DNA of 64,000 bases from Streptomyces sp. SAI-135 (GTDB lineage: Bacteria > Actinomycetota > Actinomycetes > Streptomycetales > Streptomycetaceae): positions 8,928,001 to 8,992,000 of the forward strand of contig NZ_JARXYP010000002.1 of the NCBI RefSeq assembly GCF_029893805.1, written 5' to 3'. Position 1 is the first letter of the stretch, and each line of letters begins with the position of its first letter. The notes below the pieces were generated by a model. The model worked only from the letters and a program-made list of their open reading frames with translations, had not been told where the DNA came from and made no database searches. This document shows positions 52,610-61,415 of the stretch, one piece after another. A program made the translations under genes and the position numbers.

Positions 52610-52745
52610 AAGGAGAAGGCGCCGCGATGCAGCAGACGTAGTCGCCTCGCTCTGTCCCGCGGGTGGGGGAGGGCGTCGTCGGCGACTACGCCGGAGACGC
52701 CGATCCGGCCGCCCGGATGGAGGACACGGAAGGTTTCGGCTGATA
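52588..52745 (-). pseudogene. Remnant of a SAM-dependent (ArsM-like) methyltransferase
   Basis: The minus strand reads TFRVLHPGGRIGVSGVVADD then ALPHPRDRA, and later AFSFAEYGTGL. In intact arsenite methyltransferases the text is FRVLRPGGRIGISDVVADD, then a Gly-Asp-Tyr-Val block and the ALS-EY block. Here a frame change separates the pieces, and neither the SAM site nor the Cys residues remain. The family call rests on about 40 residues. Confidence 0.6.
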
Positions 52746-52779
52746 CGGCACCTGTGGAGGGCCTACCTGCGTGCGGGCG

Positions 52780-54087
52780 TCACGTGGGGCGCTGTGGCGT
52801 CGTGGGGGTTCGTGCCACGAGGAGGGCGATGTCGTCGGCGTGGTCGGTGGCCATGCCGGCGAGGAGTTCGTCGCAGAAGGTGTCGAGGTCTTCGCGGGCG
52901 AGGGCGGCAGCGTGTTGGCGTAGGCGGGTCATGCCGTGGGTGAGGTCTTCGCCGCGGCGTTCGATGAGGCCGTCGGTGTACATGAGCAGGGTGGATCGGG
53001 AGGGCAGTGTCTCGGTGGCGTGGTGGCGCGGGAGGGTGGGGTCGACTCCGAGCAGTAGACCGCGGCCGCCTCGGAGGTAGTGGGTGTCACCTTCGTGGGT
53101 CACCAGCAGGGGTGGTGGGTGGCCGGCGCTGGAGTAGGTGATCGTCCAGCCTTCGTCGTCCTGGTCCAGGAGGGCGTACAGGCATGTGGCTGTGGCCTGC
53201 GGATACAGGATGTCGTGTGCGAGGTCGAGGCGGCGCAGGATGTGCCCGGGGGGTTCTTGGCGGTCGCAGCCGATGCCGCGCAGCATGTTGCGCAGCTGGC
53301 TCATGGTGATGGCGGCGCGCAGGTCGTGGCCGGTGACGTCGCCCATGATCATGGTGGTGCTGCCGTTCGGCAGGGGGAAGCTGTCGTACCAGTCGCCGCC
53401 GACTTCGGCGGTGGCGGCGGCGGGTGCGTAGCGGGCGGCCATCTGCAGGGGGCCGGTCTTGGGAAGCGTGGGCAGGAGGGAGCGCTGGAGGCGTTCGGCG
53501 ATGTGCTGGGTCTCGCGGTGCAGCCGGGCGTTGTCCACGCCCAGAGCGATGCGGTGGGTCAGGTCTTCCACCATGGCGAGGTCGTCGTCGGTGAGGGGGG
53601 CGCGGTCGGCGGAGCGGCCGATGGTCAGGGCGCCGAGGACTTGCCGGCGGGCGCGTACGGGGGCGACCACAGCGGTGTGGGTGCCGAGTTGGTCGAACAG
53701 TTCGAGCTGGCGGGCGTGCAGGGGGTCGGCGGCCTTGTCGGGGCTGGGGATGTCGTCTGGGGTCAGCAGCAGAGGCCCGGCACCGATGAGCGCGCGTGCA
53801 AGCGGCCCGACCGGCTCCTCCGGGATGTCGGGCAGTAGCCCGGTCAGGCCGCCGACCGGCAGGATGTCGGGATTGCGGTGCACGACGCTGACCCTGCGGG
53901 GGCGGCCCGTGTCGTCGAGCAGGTCGACCGCGCACCAGTCGGCCAGCTGTGGCACCAGGATCCGGCACACCCGCCGCACCGCGGCATCGGAATCGAGCGT
54001 GCTGGTCATGGCGGTGGTGGTCTCCGCCAGAAGAGTCAACCGGTCCAGCGCCCGCTGGACCACCTGGTCCACCTCGAAATCGTCCAT
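52780..54087 (-). CDS. GAF-SpoIIE (PP2C-type) phosphatase
   Basis: 435-residue soluble phosphatase. The GAF domain spans about 25-190 (VRRVCRILVPQLADWCAVDL, VVAPVRARRQVLGALTIGRS). The PP2C domain follows with its metal-binding residues intact: VGGDWYDSF, IMGDVTGHD, LLMYTDGLIE and HADDIALLVAR. A motif LQRSLLPTLPKTG links the two. ATG 54087 has AAGGAAGGGG directly upstream. It is a second phosphatase of this class in the window but shares little sequence with the one at 3946, and its partner proteins are elsewhere. Confidence 0.92.
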   Translation of the reverse strand: MDDFEVDQVVQRALDRLTLLAETTTAMTSTLDSDAAVRRVCRILVPQLADWCAVDLLDDTGRPRRVSVVHRNPDILPVGGLTGLLPDIPEEPVGPLARALIGAGPLLLTPDDIPSPDKAADPLHARQLELFDQLGTHTAVVAPVRARRQVLGALTIGRSADRAPLTDDDLAMVEDLTHRIALGVDNARLHRETQHIAERLQRSLLPTLPKTGPLQMAARYAPAAATAEVGGDWYDSFPLPNGSTTMIMGDVTGHDLRAAITMSQLRNMLRGIGCDRQEPPGHILRRLDLAHDILYPQATATCLYALLDQDDEGWTITYSSAGHPPPLLVTHEGDTHYLRGGRGLLLGVDPTLPRHHATETLPSRSTLLMYTDGLIERRGEDLTHGMTRLRQHAAALAREDLDTFCDELLAGMATDHADDIALLVARTPTTPQRPT

Positions 54088-54678
54088 GCCCCTTCCTTCC
54101 CGCCAGCCAGAGAAAGAGCACCGGATACGGCACGCCTGCCTCGCCCGGCGCATGCGTTCACACGGGTCCCGGTACCCCCAGGCAGGAAAATCCCGCAGTG
54201 CGGCCAGTTTTCAGTAGGTCGCCTGGGGCAAACGGCTGCTGGGAGTGTGGGGCGGGTCTGACCGTAGGGGAGAAGCGGACCCGCCGAGGGCAGCAACGGT
54301 TCGGTGCACGGCCGCTCGTGTCGTCCGCTTGGTCCGGCACGACACGGCGGTCAGCCTTCTCAGCAGGAGACCAGGGACACCGGGCACGCCACTCCTTCCC
54401 TAGCGCGGGGCGCAACCCGCGTCCAGCATTCAGCTCGGCACGTGTTCCCGCCCCTTCGCCGATCATGCCGTGCTGTCCTCGGGCGGGGCAGACGCGAGGA
54501 AAGGCCGGCGTCGATTGGCGATGCGGAGGTCGGCGCGCTTCATGGTTGCGGTTGCGCTTGCGGTGCGCTCGTGCCGCTCCGCAACCGCTCGGCGGCCGGC
54601 CGCGGACTGCCCGCCCCCACATGGGACCCGCGCACGGGCGGAAAGCGGGCATCACCTAGTCGATCTTGCGATCCCTTG
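54088..54678. other. Gene-free stretch
   Basis: 591 bases upstream of the phosphatase gene and downstream of a small gene on the same strand. I see no supportable gene, hairpin of note or repeat here. The phosphatase promoter should lie in the first 100-150 bases. Confidence 0.35.
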
Positions 54679-54852
54679 CTACAGCGCACCGTTGGCCTGC
54701 GGCTGGTGCGGCGGGTGGCCGCCCAGCAGCTGGGCCGCCTGGTACTGCGCCTGCTCGGCGGCCGCCTGGGCGTCTGCCCCGACGTCTCCGCGCTCGCGCA
54801 CCAGGTCCTCGTAGATCGGTGGGGCGTCCACCTCGTTCGAACGGTCTGTCAC
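54679..54852 (-). CDS. Small acidic hypothetical protein, 57 residues
   Basis: Short soluble protein starting VTDRSNEVDAPPIYEDLVRE and continuing as one Ala/Gln-rich helix (AQAAAEQAQYQAAQLLGG). GTG 54852 has AAAGG 8 nt upstream, and codon use is native. I do not know its function. Confidence 0.55.
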   Translation of the reverse strand: MTDRSNEVDAPPIYEDLVRERGDVGADAQAAAEQAQYQAAQLLGGHPPHQPQANGAL

Positions 54853-54948
54853 TGTGCTGGCCTTTCCATCTCGGGCACTTTCTGCAGTGGTTCCGGTACG
54901 GTGCTCGGCTTTCACGAGGCTTCACAGAAGAGCCACGTTCATGTCAGA

Positions 54949-55144
54949 TCAGGCTCGGTTGATCCGCGCGGCAATGCCGTGGCCGATCAGCAGATAAATG
55001 ACGGCAGGTAGTCCATATACAGGCGTCGAGCAGGCAGAGCACGATCCACAACCCCAGCAGACCGGCCGCGGTGTCGGCGATCGTGCAGATGGTAAGGGCT
55101 GTTCTGCCTGCGGTGGTCTGGTGACGGGTGGAGCGGTCGGACAT
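54949..55144 (-). pseudogene. Small membrane-protein gene with internal deletion and frameshift
   Basis: From ATG 55144 the minus strand encodes TICTIADTAAGLLGLWIVLC then LLDA, a first membrane helix. After a shift of one base it continues YGLPAVIYLLIGHGIAARIN then RA and stop at 54949, the last helix of the same kind of protein. The middle segment expected in the family (a loop and further residues after LLDAN) is missing, so a deletion removed it and broke the frame. Confidence 0.6.
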
Positions 55145-55315
55145 TGGCGGATGGTCGTAGGTCTGGTATCCGGCGGCCGGGTCGGTGTTGTTCAAGGCAA
55201 ATCCGATCTGACGGGTTGTGTCTCCCTCTACAGCGCCCGGTATTCGCTGGCGCGTTACACCCCGCGGCTGGAACACCACAATGTCCATGCGCTGCGCGCG
55301 TGAGATCATCCGTCC

Positions 55316-55603
55316 ATGAGCAGGGACCTGGAAGTGAGTGCTCTGGCCATCAACGTCACGATCCCGCAGGCGCTCCGCTGGACGGACACTCGACGTGGTG
55401 AAGAGTTCCAACTGACCACACTCAACATCCGGCTCCTCCCGGACGGTCGCCTCGCCGCGAAAGCCTACGGCCGTCCGGTCGGCGGTGGTCGGGGCGCGTA
55501 CGTCTCGTTCCCGGTGCCCGACGAACCGGAGCTGGCGGCTCTGATCGTCGACGCGGCCGGCCGCGCGGGGACGTTGTGGGCCGCTCATCGCGGACTGGGC
55601 TGA
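55316..55603 (+). CDS. Hypothetical protein, 95 residues
   Basis: Small soluble protein, not recognised. It shows a likely beta-rich core (LTTLNIRLLPDGRLAAKAYG, GAYVSFPVPDEPELAALIVD) and ends LWAAHRGLG. ATG 55316 lacks a strong ribosome site, but codon bias is native throughout. It has no operon partner. Confidence 0.55.
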   Translation: MSRDLEVSALAINVTIPQALRWTDTRRGEEFQLTTLNIRLLPDGRLAAKAYGRPVGGGRGAYVSFPVPDEPELAALIVDAAGRAGTLWAAHRGLG

Positions 55604-55835
55604 GTGTGGTTCGCTTCGAGAGCAGGCGGTGGCGGTTCCTGTCGTCGCTCTCGCGGTGGGCTCTGGCCCGATAGACCTTCCTGTGTGACGCGAGGGCAAC
55701 TGCTGAACACGGAGGGGCAGTTCATCGTGCCGGCGCTGCCGACCGGAGCGTGCGGCCCCTACCTGGCCGCACGCCCACGGGGCGGGAACGGGGGAGGACT
55801 TTTGCAGGGGCCCAGCCGATCGTCCCGGTTGCCGG

Positions 55836-56717
55836 TCAGGGCTGGATGTTCTCCAGGTCCTCGAGAAGGCTGGGGTGCTTGGGCTCCCAGCCGAGTGCCT
55901 GCCGGGTGTGGGCGCTGGAGGAGGGCTGGTCGCTCGCGAAGATCGGGCCGAGGGGGCCGAAGGTCTCCGTCGGTATCGGCTCGACCGGCAGGCCCAGCCG
56001 TCGGCCGATGACTGCGGCGATGTCGCGGACCTTGTCCCCCTCGTCGGCGACGGCGTGCCAGGAGGTACCCGCTTCGGCCTGTTCCAGGGCGAGCCGGAAG
56101 AGAACTGCTGCGTCGAGGGCGTGCACGGCCGGCCAGCGCTGAGTGCCGTCGCCCGGGTAACCCGACACCCCGGTTCGGCGTGCGATGCCTGTCAACAGGC
56201 CGGCGAATCCACCGGAGCCCTGGTTGTGCACCGTGCGTGGCAGGCGTACGGCACTGCTGCGGACCCCACGCGAGGACAGGCCCAGGACCGACGTGACCGC
56301 ACGACCGCGACCGCCGACCGGCCCTTCGGTCATCAGCGGGTCGGCCTCGGTGGAGGCGCGGCCGGGTACGTGGGGCGTACCCGAGCAGGTGACCAGGGGG
56401 CGGTCGCTGCCGACGAGCGCCTCGCCGAGGGCGGCGAGGGCGGCACTCTCCTCCGCGACCGACCTGGCGAGGGCCTCGGGGCTGCTGAAGTCGTTGGCGA
56501 ACGCCAGGTGGATCACTCCGTCGGCCTGGGCGGCGCCGGCGCGCAGGGTGTCCAGGTCTGCGAGGGCTCCGCGGAGGGGCTCGGCACCGGCCGCGCTCGC
56601 GGCCTGGGCGGATGCGTCGGAGCGGGTCAGTGCGAGGACGGTGTGGCCGTTGTCGAGCAGTTCGGCGACGACGGCGGAACCGATCAGGCCGGTGCCGCCG
56701 GTGACGAAAACGCGCAT
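55836..56717 (-). CDS. NAD-dependent epimerase/dehydratase-family protein (extended SDR)
   Basis: 293-residue atypical extended SDR. The cofactor loop is VFVTGGTGLIGSAVVAELLD. The usual YxxxK is not evident, as in NmrA-like or atypical members; the C-terminus ends GWEPKHPSLLEDLENIQ. ATG 56717 has GGGGAG upstream. It is divergent from a TetR gene across two copies of a GTGATGGGAC inverted repeat, so it is very probably the repressor's target. Confidence 0.9.
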   Translation of the reverse strand: MRVFVTGGTGLIGSAVVAELLDNGHTVLALTRSDASAQAASAAGAEPLRGALADLDTLRAGAAQADGVIHLAFANDFSSPEALARSVAEESAALAALGEALVGSDRPLVTCSGTPHVPGRASTEADPLMTEGPVGGRGRAVTSVLGLSSRGVRSSAVRLPRTVHNQGSGGFAGLLTGIARRTGVSGYPGDGTQRWPAVHALDAAVLFRLALEQAEAGTSWHAVADEGDKVRDIAAVIGRRLGLPVEPIPTETFGPLGPIFASDQPSSSAHTRQALGWEPKHPSLLEDLENIQP

Positions 56718-56733
56718 GGGAAACTCCCCGGAA

Positions 56734-56790
56734 GTGATGGGACTCTTGTCCCGTCACTCTAGCGCAGTGATGGGACAAGAGTCCCATCAC
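56734..56790. promoter_or_regulatory. Twin TetR operators between epimerase and TetR genes
   Basis: GTGATGGGAC-TCTT-GTCCCGTCAC (56734-56757, one mismatch) and GTGATGGGAC-AAGA-GTCCCATCAC (56767-56790, perfect) have centres 33 bases apart, about three helical turns. A -10-like TAGAAT (56792-56797) follows the second, and TAGAGT on the minus strand (56760-56755) lies between them. Each operator would cover one promoter. Confidence 0.85.
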
Positions 56791-56804
56791 CTAGAATGGT
56801 GACC

Positions 56805-57383
56805 ATGGGCAGATGGGAACCGGGCGCACGCGAACGTCTCGTCATGGCTGCCGTCGACCTGTTCACCGAGCAGGGGTACGACGCCACGACGGTCACGCAG
56901 ATCGCCGAGCGCGCAGGCGTCACCAAGAGCACCTTCTTCCGGCACTTCCCCGACAAGCGAGAGTTGTTGGTGGCCGGACAGGAGACGCTGAGCCGACTGC
57001 TGACCGAGGGAATCGCCGACGCACCCGCTGACGCCAGCCCGCTCGAGGCGGTCGCCGCGGGTCTGGAGCGCGCGGCGAGCGCGATGGGCCCCATGAGCCG
57101 TGAGCTCGCGCCTCGCCTGAAGGCGGCCGTCGCTGCCAGCGCCGAGCTCCAGGAGCGTGACGCCCTCAAGAGCGTCAGCCTCGCGGCCGCGATGACGAGC
57201 GCTCTCATCGCCCGCGGCACACCCGATCCGACCGCTGCTCTGGCGGGGGAGCTGGGCGTCCTCGCCTTCAAACGGGGATACGCCCAATGGTCCGAGAGCG
57301 ACCGTGACGGCAAGGACGAGCTCGCCGCGTACACCCTGACGGCCCTGGACGAATTGCGCGCAGCGAGCGCCTCGCTGGGCTGA
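56805..57383 (+). CDS. TetR-family repressor
   Basis: 192-residue TetR repressor (RLVMAAVDLFTEQGYDATTV, AGVTKSTFFRHFPDKRELLV). ATG 56805 lies 7-8 bases after a TAGAAT -10 box and has no ribosome site, so the mRNA is probably leaderless; an ATG at 56796 is in frame but inside the -10 box. It is divergent from the epimerase gene, with twin palindromes between. The inducer is unknown. Confidence 0.92.
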   Translation: MGRWEPGARERLVMAAVDLFTEQGYDATTVTQIAERAGVTKSTFFRHFPDKRELLVAGQETLSRLLTEGIADAPADASPLEAVAAGLERAASAMGPMSRELAPRLKAAVAASAELQERDALKSVSLAAAMTSALIARGTPDPTAALAGELGVLAFKRGYAQWSESDRDGKDELAAYTLTALDELRAASASLG

Positions 57384-57730
57384 CCGGCAACCGAGACTGC
57401 TTCTCCTGGCTTGGGGACCGGACGCTGGGCCCGGCGCAGAGCTCGACCGGCCGGCTGCTGTGCAGGTGACCTGGCCACTGGGGCCGCCCGGCACTCCGCG
57501 CACCTGGCGGTTCAGCAGAAGTCCGCTTAAGCCAAGGTAGTTGACGGTGCGCCCGCGCAGTGCGAGACCGACCTGTGCGGCGCTCTCGCCCCGGCGCCTG
57601 TGTGAGGTCCGTGTGCTGGGCCGGCCCTCCCATCCGGTGCGCTGCTGTTTCCTCCCGACGGACGACCTCGCTGTCGCTTCCTCACGGATCGATCATTCGC
57701 AATGCCTCATTGGCGGCCGAGTGGCACACC
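57384..57730. other. Gene-free stretch between convergent genes
   Basis: 347 bases between the TetR stop and the stop of the membrane-protein gene on the other strand. I see no gene, repeat or clear terminator hairpin here. Confidence 0.35.
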
Positions 57731-58297
57731 TCACTGTCGTGGCCGTGCAGGGCCGCTCTTGATGCGGCGGCGGGCCGTGCCTGGATACGTGATCGCGACG
57801 GCGAGTGCCAGGCCGACGGCGGTGGTCGGGGCAACGGCCAGCACCCAGCCTTGGCCGCCTTCGGACGCGGCGGACAGGACGACCGCGGCAGTGACCGTGG
57901 CGGCGACCAAACCGCAGCCCAGGAGGGCGGCGACGACATACCGGGAGGGGACGCGGCTCCGGCTGTGCTGGGGCCGACCGGGGACCAGTGCGGCCCAGCG
58001 CTGGGCGGTCTCCTGTGCCTCCTGGCGGTGTTGCACGGCGGCACGGATCCGCAGAGCAGCCGTGACGGTTGCGCCGGCCGCCGCCGTGACACCCGTGGCC
58101 TGCCACGGCACTCCCGAGAACAGAAGCACGGCGACGACCGCGAGTGTCGTCCAGCCTGTCAGGCAGGCCGCCGCCGCGCTGCGGCGGGAGTACGGCCGGT
58201 CAGCCCTCGCGCGCAGATCGGCGAAGGCTGGGAGGTACCAGACGCAGCCGGCCGCGGTCACCAGCGCGGCACCGAGGGACAGGACAGGCTGGGCCAC
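57731..58297 (-). CDS. Integral membrane protein coupled to ctaD
   Basis: 188-residue protein with about five hydrophobic segments (LSLGAALVTAAGCVWYLPAF, GWTTLAVVAVLLFSG, VVAALLGCGLVAATVTAAVV, GWVLAVAPTTAVGLALAVAI). GTG 58297 lies three bases after the ctaD stop with GGGGAG upstream, so it is co-translated with the oxidase subunit. It might be an accessory or assembly protein of the alternative oxidase (inference); I do not recognise the family. Confidence 0.75.
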   Translation of the reverse strand: MAQPVLSLGAALVTAAGCVWYLPAFADLRARADRPYSRRSAAAACLTGWTTLAVVAVLLFSGVPWQATGVTAAAGATVTAALRIRAAVQHRQEAQETAQRWAALVPGRPQHSRSRVPSRYVVAALLGCGLVAATVTAAVVLSAASEGGQGWVLAVAPTTAVGLALAVAITYPGTARRRIKSGPARPRQ

Positions 58298-58300
58298 GGC

Positions 58301-60022
58301 TCAGCTCCCCGCTTCGAGTGCGGCGATCTCGGGGTGGTGCAGGTCGAAGGCCGGGGACTCGGAGCGGATGCGCGGCAGGGAGGTGAAGTTGTGGCGCGGC
58401 GGTGGACACGCGGTGGCCCACTCCAGTGAGCGTCCGTAGCCCCACGGATCGTCGACCTCGACCGGCTTGCCGTACTTCGCGGTCTTCCAGACGTTGTAGG
58501 CGAACGGCAGGATCGACAGGCCGAGCAGGAACGAACCGATGGTGGACAGGGTGTTGAGGGCCGTGAAGCCGTCGGCGGCCAGGTAGTCGGCGTATCGGCG
58601 GGGCATGCCCTCGACACCCAGCCAGTGCTGGACGAGGAAGGTGGCGTGAAAGCCCACGGTGAGCGTCCAGAACGTCATCTTCCCGAGACGCTCGTCGAGC
58701 ATCTTGCCGGTCATCTTCGGCCACCAGAAGTGGAATCCGGCGAACATCGCGTACACGACCGTACCGAAGACCGTGTAGTGGAAGTGGGCGACGACGAAGT
58801 ACGAGTCGGACAGGTGGAAGTCCAGCGGCGGCGAGGCGAGGATCACGCCGGTCAGGCCGCCGAAGACGAAGGTGATGAGGAAGCCGGTGGTCCACAGCAT
58901 CGGCGTCTCGAAGGACAGGGAGCCTTTCCACATGGTGCCGATCCAGTTGAAGAACTTCACGCCGGTCGGGACCGCGATGAGGAAGGTCATGAAGGCGAAG
59001 AAGGGCAGCAGTACGCCACCGGTGACGTACATGTGGTGGGCCCAAACGGTCACCGACAGGCCCGCGATCGCGATGGTCGCGCCGATCAGGCCCATGTAGC
59101 CGAACATCGGCTTGCGGGAGAAGACCGGTACCACCTCGGAGACGATGCCGAAGAACGGCAGCGCGAGGACGTACACCTCCGGATGACCGAAGAACCAGAA
59201 CAGGTGCTGCCACAACAGCGCACCACCGTTGGCCGCGTCGAAGACATGGCTGCCGAACTTGCGGTCGCACTCCAGGGCGAACAACGCGGCCGCCAGTACC
59301 GGGAAGATGATCAGGACCAGTACGCCGGTCAGCAGCACGTTCCAGGTGAAGATCGGCATGCGGAACATGGTCATGCCCGGTGCGCGCATGCAGATGATCG
59401 TGGTGATGAAGTTGACCGCGCCGAGGATCGAGCCGAAGCCGGACAGGGCCACGCCCATGATCCACAGGTCGGCGCCGAGCCCGGGCGAGTGGACGGCGTC
59501 GGAGAGCGGGGCGTACAGGAACCAGCCGAAGTCGGCGGCTCCGCCGGGGGTGAGGAAGCCGAAGGCGGCGATCGAGGACCCGAACAGGAAGAGCCAGTAG
59601 GCCAGCATGTTCAGCCGAGGGAAGGCCACGTCGGGCGCGCCGATCTGCAGTGGCATGATCCAGTTGGCGAAGCCGGTGAACAAAGGCATCGCGAACATCA
59701 GCAGCATGATCGAGCCGTGCATGGTGAACGCCTGGTTGAACTGCTCGGTGGACATGATCTGCAGTCCAGGGCGGGCGAGTTCGGCCCGCATCATCAATGC
59801 CAGCACGCCGCCGACGAGGAAGAAGACGAACGCGGTGACGAGATACAGCGTGCCGATCTTCTTGTGGTCGGTGGTCGTCAGCCACTCCGTCCACGCGGGC
59901 CGTGGCGTCAGCCGTGGCTCGGGTGCGGATGCCTCGTCCGCCGCAGGGGCGACGGCACCTGACCGCGCGGCCCTCACCTGTTGAAATTCGTCCACCGGAC
60001 GGCGTCCTCCCCATGAGCTCAT
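58301..60022 (-). CDS. ctaD: Cytochrome c oxidase subunit I
   Basis: 573-residue haem-copper oxidase subunit I with the usual twelve membrane helices. Ligand motifs are intact: MHGSIMLLM (haem a His), FFGHPEVYVLALP (CuB His with cross-linked Tyr), WAHHMYVTG (CuB His pair) and VAHFHYTVFG (haem His pair). ATG 60022 is the start; there is no strong ribosome site. No ctaC or ctaE is nearby, so this is an orphan, probably a second paralogue of the main aa3 subunit. Upstream (60121-60168) lie two motifs shared with the SLOG-VKOR unit, suggesting special regulation, perhaps by oxygen. Confidence 0.95.
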   Translation of the reverse strand: MSSWGGRRPVDEFQQVRAARSGAVAPAADEASAPEPRLTPRPAWTEWLTTTDHKKIGTLYLVTAFVFFLVGGVLALMMRAELARPGLQIMSTEQFNQAFTMHGSIMLLMFAMPLFTGFANWIMPLQIGAPDVAFPRLNMLAYWLFLFGSSIAAFGFLTPGGAADFGWFLYAPLSDAVHSPGLGADLWIMGVALSGFGSILGAVNFITTIICMRAPGMTMFRMPIFTWNVLLTGVLVLIIFPVLAAALFALECDRKFGSHVFDAANGGALLWQHLFWFFGHPEVYVLALPFFGIVSEVVPVFSRKPMFGYMGLIGATIAIAGLSVTVWAHHMYVTGGVLLPFFAFMTFLIAVPTGVKFFNWIGTMWKGSLSFETPMLWTTGFLITFVFGGLTGVILASPPLDFHLSDSYFVVAHFHYTVFGTVVYAMFAGFHFWWPKMTGKMLDERLGKMTFWTLTVGFHATFLVQHWLGVEGMPRRYADYLAADGFTALNTLSTIGSFLLGLSILPFAYNVWKTAKYGKPVEVDDPWGYGRSLEWATACPPPRHNFTSLPRIRSESPAFDLHHPEIAALEAGS

Positions 60023-60120
60023 CTTGACGACGAACCGGAAAGGACCAGGTGTGCGGGCGTATGAAGCTGGCCCTTCCCGGCCGTCGACACATGATCGACC
60101 GTGAGGTACCTGGCCCGGAT

Positions 60121-60168
60121 AGGGTCCAACAGCCCCAGTGCGGCCCCTCGATAGGGTCGAACGGCCCT
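60121..60168. promoter_or_regulatory. AGGGTCGAACGGCCCT motif with degenerate copy upstream of ctaD
   Basis: AGGGTCG-AA-CGGCCCT (60153-60168) is a 7+2+7 inverted repeat with one mismatch. AGGGTCCAACAGCCCC (60121-60136) is a degenerate copy exactly 32 bases away, about three turns. The perfect form of the same motif occurs at 62841-62856. The sites lie 99-146 bases before ctaD and 229-276 bases before the DUF4142 gene. The remainder of 60023-60396 shows no gene. Confidence 0.6.
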
Positions 60169-60396
60169 TCTTCGCACCGCGTCGCGGCTCGACGTCCCGG
60201 ACCGGATGCACAACCTCCTGGACACCATCACGAACATCGGACGCGACTTACGGGCCCGTAGGGCCTCGAAGCCTTGGACAGAGAGCCGAACACTGATCGG
60301 CTTTACGAATCCATTGCGAGCCCAAGAGGTTCTGCGGGGCCTCGCATCCGTATCCCCTGTGTGTGCGGGTTCCGAAAACCGGAATCAGGAGACACC

Positions 60397-61125
60397 GTGC
60401 TCGTTTCACGGAAAGCGGCGGGAACTCTCATCATGGGTGGAGCGGTTGCGACCACCCTGGCCTCCCTCCTCTACCCCGCCATGCTCGGCGTGCAGAAGGT
60501 CAGCACCGCGCAGGACCGGGTCATCGCCACTCCGGCAACCGGAGCGCTGACAGAAGCCGACCGGGACTTCGTGGTCAAGATGCGCGCGGCCGCGCTGTGG
60601 GAGTACCCCGTCGGGCGGATGACGCTGCAGAAGAGCAGGACGAAGGCGGTCAAGACCGCTGGTGAGCACCTGATCGACGGAGCCGCCTCGCTGGACGCCG
60701 CTTGTCGCCATGCGGCCGGTCTGTTGGACATCACGCTGCCCAACCAGTCGTCGCCGCAGCAGCAGAGCTTCGTGTTCCAGTTGAACGCGGAGAGCGGCGA
60801 GCGGTTCGACAGGGACATGGTCACCCTCGTGCGCGCGGCGAACGGCCAGATCCTCTCCACGATCGCCAACGTCCGCACCACCACGAGGAACTCGCTGATC
60901 CGAGCCCTGGCCGACAGGGCCAACGACACCGTACTGGAGCACATCACGGTCATGGAGAAGACCGGCCTCGTCGACTTCGACCAGGTCGTCGTCCAGGAGA
61001 CCACTCCGCCCGAGCTCCCGGCCCGGGACCTGACTCCGCCGCCTCCGGTCGCGGGCCAGCCGCAGGTCGTGCTCCCTTCGCCGCCGAACAGCGCGGTCTC
61101 GCCCAGTCCTTCGGCGGGACGGTGA
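60397..61125 (+). CDS. DUF4142 (ferritin-like) exported protein
   Basis: 242-residue protein with an N-terminal hydrophobic anchor or signal (TLIMGGAVATTLASLLYPAM), then a DUF4142 four-helix domain (EADRDFVVKMRAAALWEYPV, TKAVKTAGEHLIDGAASLDA) and a Pro/Ser-rich tail. DUF4142 resembles ferritin folds, but metal ligands are not obvious here. GTG 60397 has AGGAG 5 nt upstream. It is divergent from ctaD and shares the intergenic region with the AGGG-N-CCCT motifs. Confidence 0.88.
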   Translation: MLVSRKAAGTLIMGGAVATTLASLLYPAMLGVQKVSTAQDRVIATPATGALTEADRDFVVKMRAAALWEYPVGRMTLQKSRTKAVKTAGEHLIDGAASLDAACRHAAGLLDITLPNQSSPQQQSFVFQLNAESGERFDRDMVTLVRAANGQILSTIANVRTTTRNSLIRALADRANDTVLEHITVMEKTGLVDFDQVVVQETTPPELPARDLTPPPPVAGQPQVVLPSPPNSAVSPSPSAGR

Positions 61126-61415
61126 CGGCACGGGCCGCGCCGCTCCTGACGGCTTGACGGGCACGCTGTCGAGCAGACCTTTCGGAGTGCCACGCACAGT
61201 CGGTGAAACTTCGCGCCTTCAGGTGGGAAGCAGTCAGCCCATGGCCGATCAGGGACCGGTAGTGATGAATCGGTCTCCGATCGGCCTCGCCCCCCTGCCG
61301 ACGAGGTGACCGGGTGGCCCGCGTCCGCACTCACCGTTTGAACCCCCCTGCCCTGCCCGCACTGCTCGTTGCCTGCGGTCGGTCGGCCTCCCGGCCGGCG
61401 GGGAAGGGGGCGGGC

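Noticed and set aside
58625..59962. 445-codon plus-strand frame across ctaD
   Set aside because: Shadow of an oxidase gene with all metal ligands; the product is Glu/Gly/Arg-rich with no signature.
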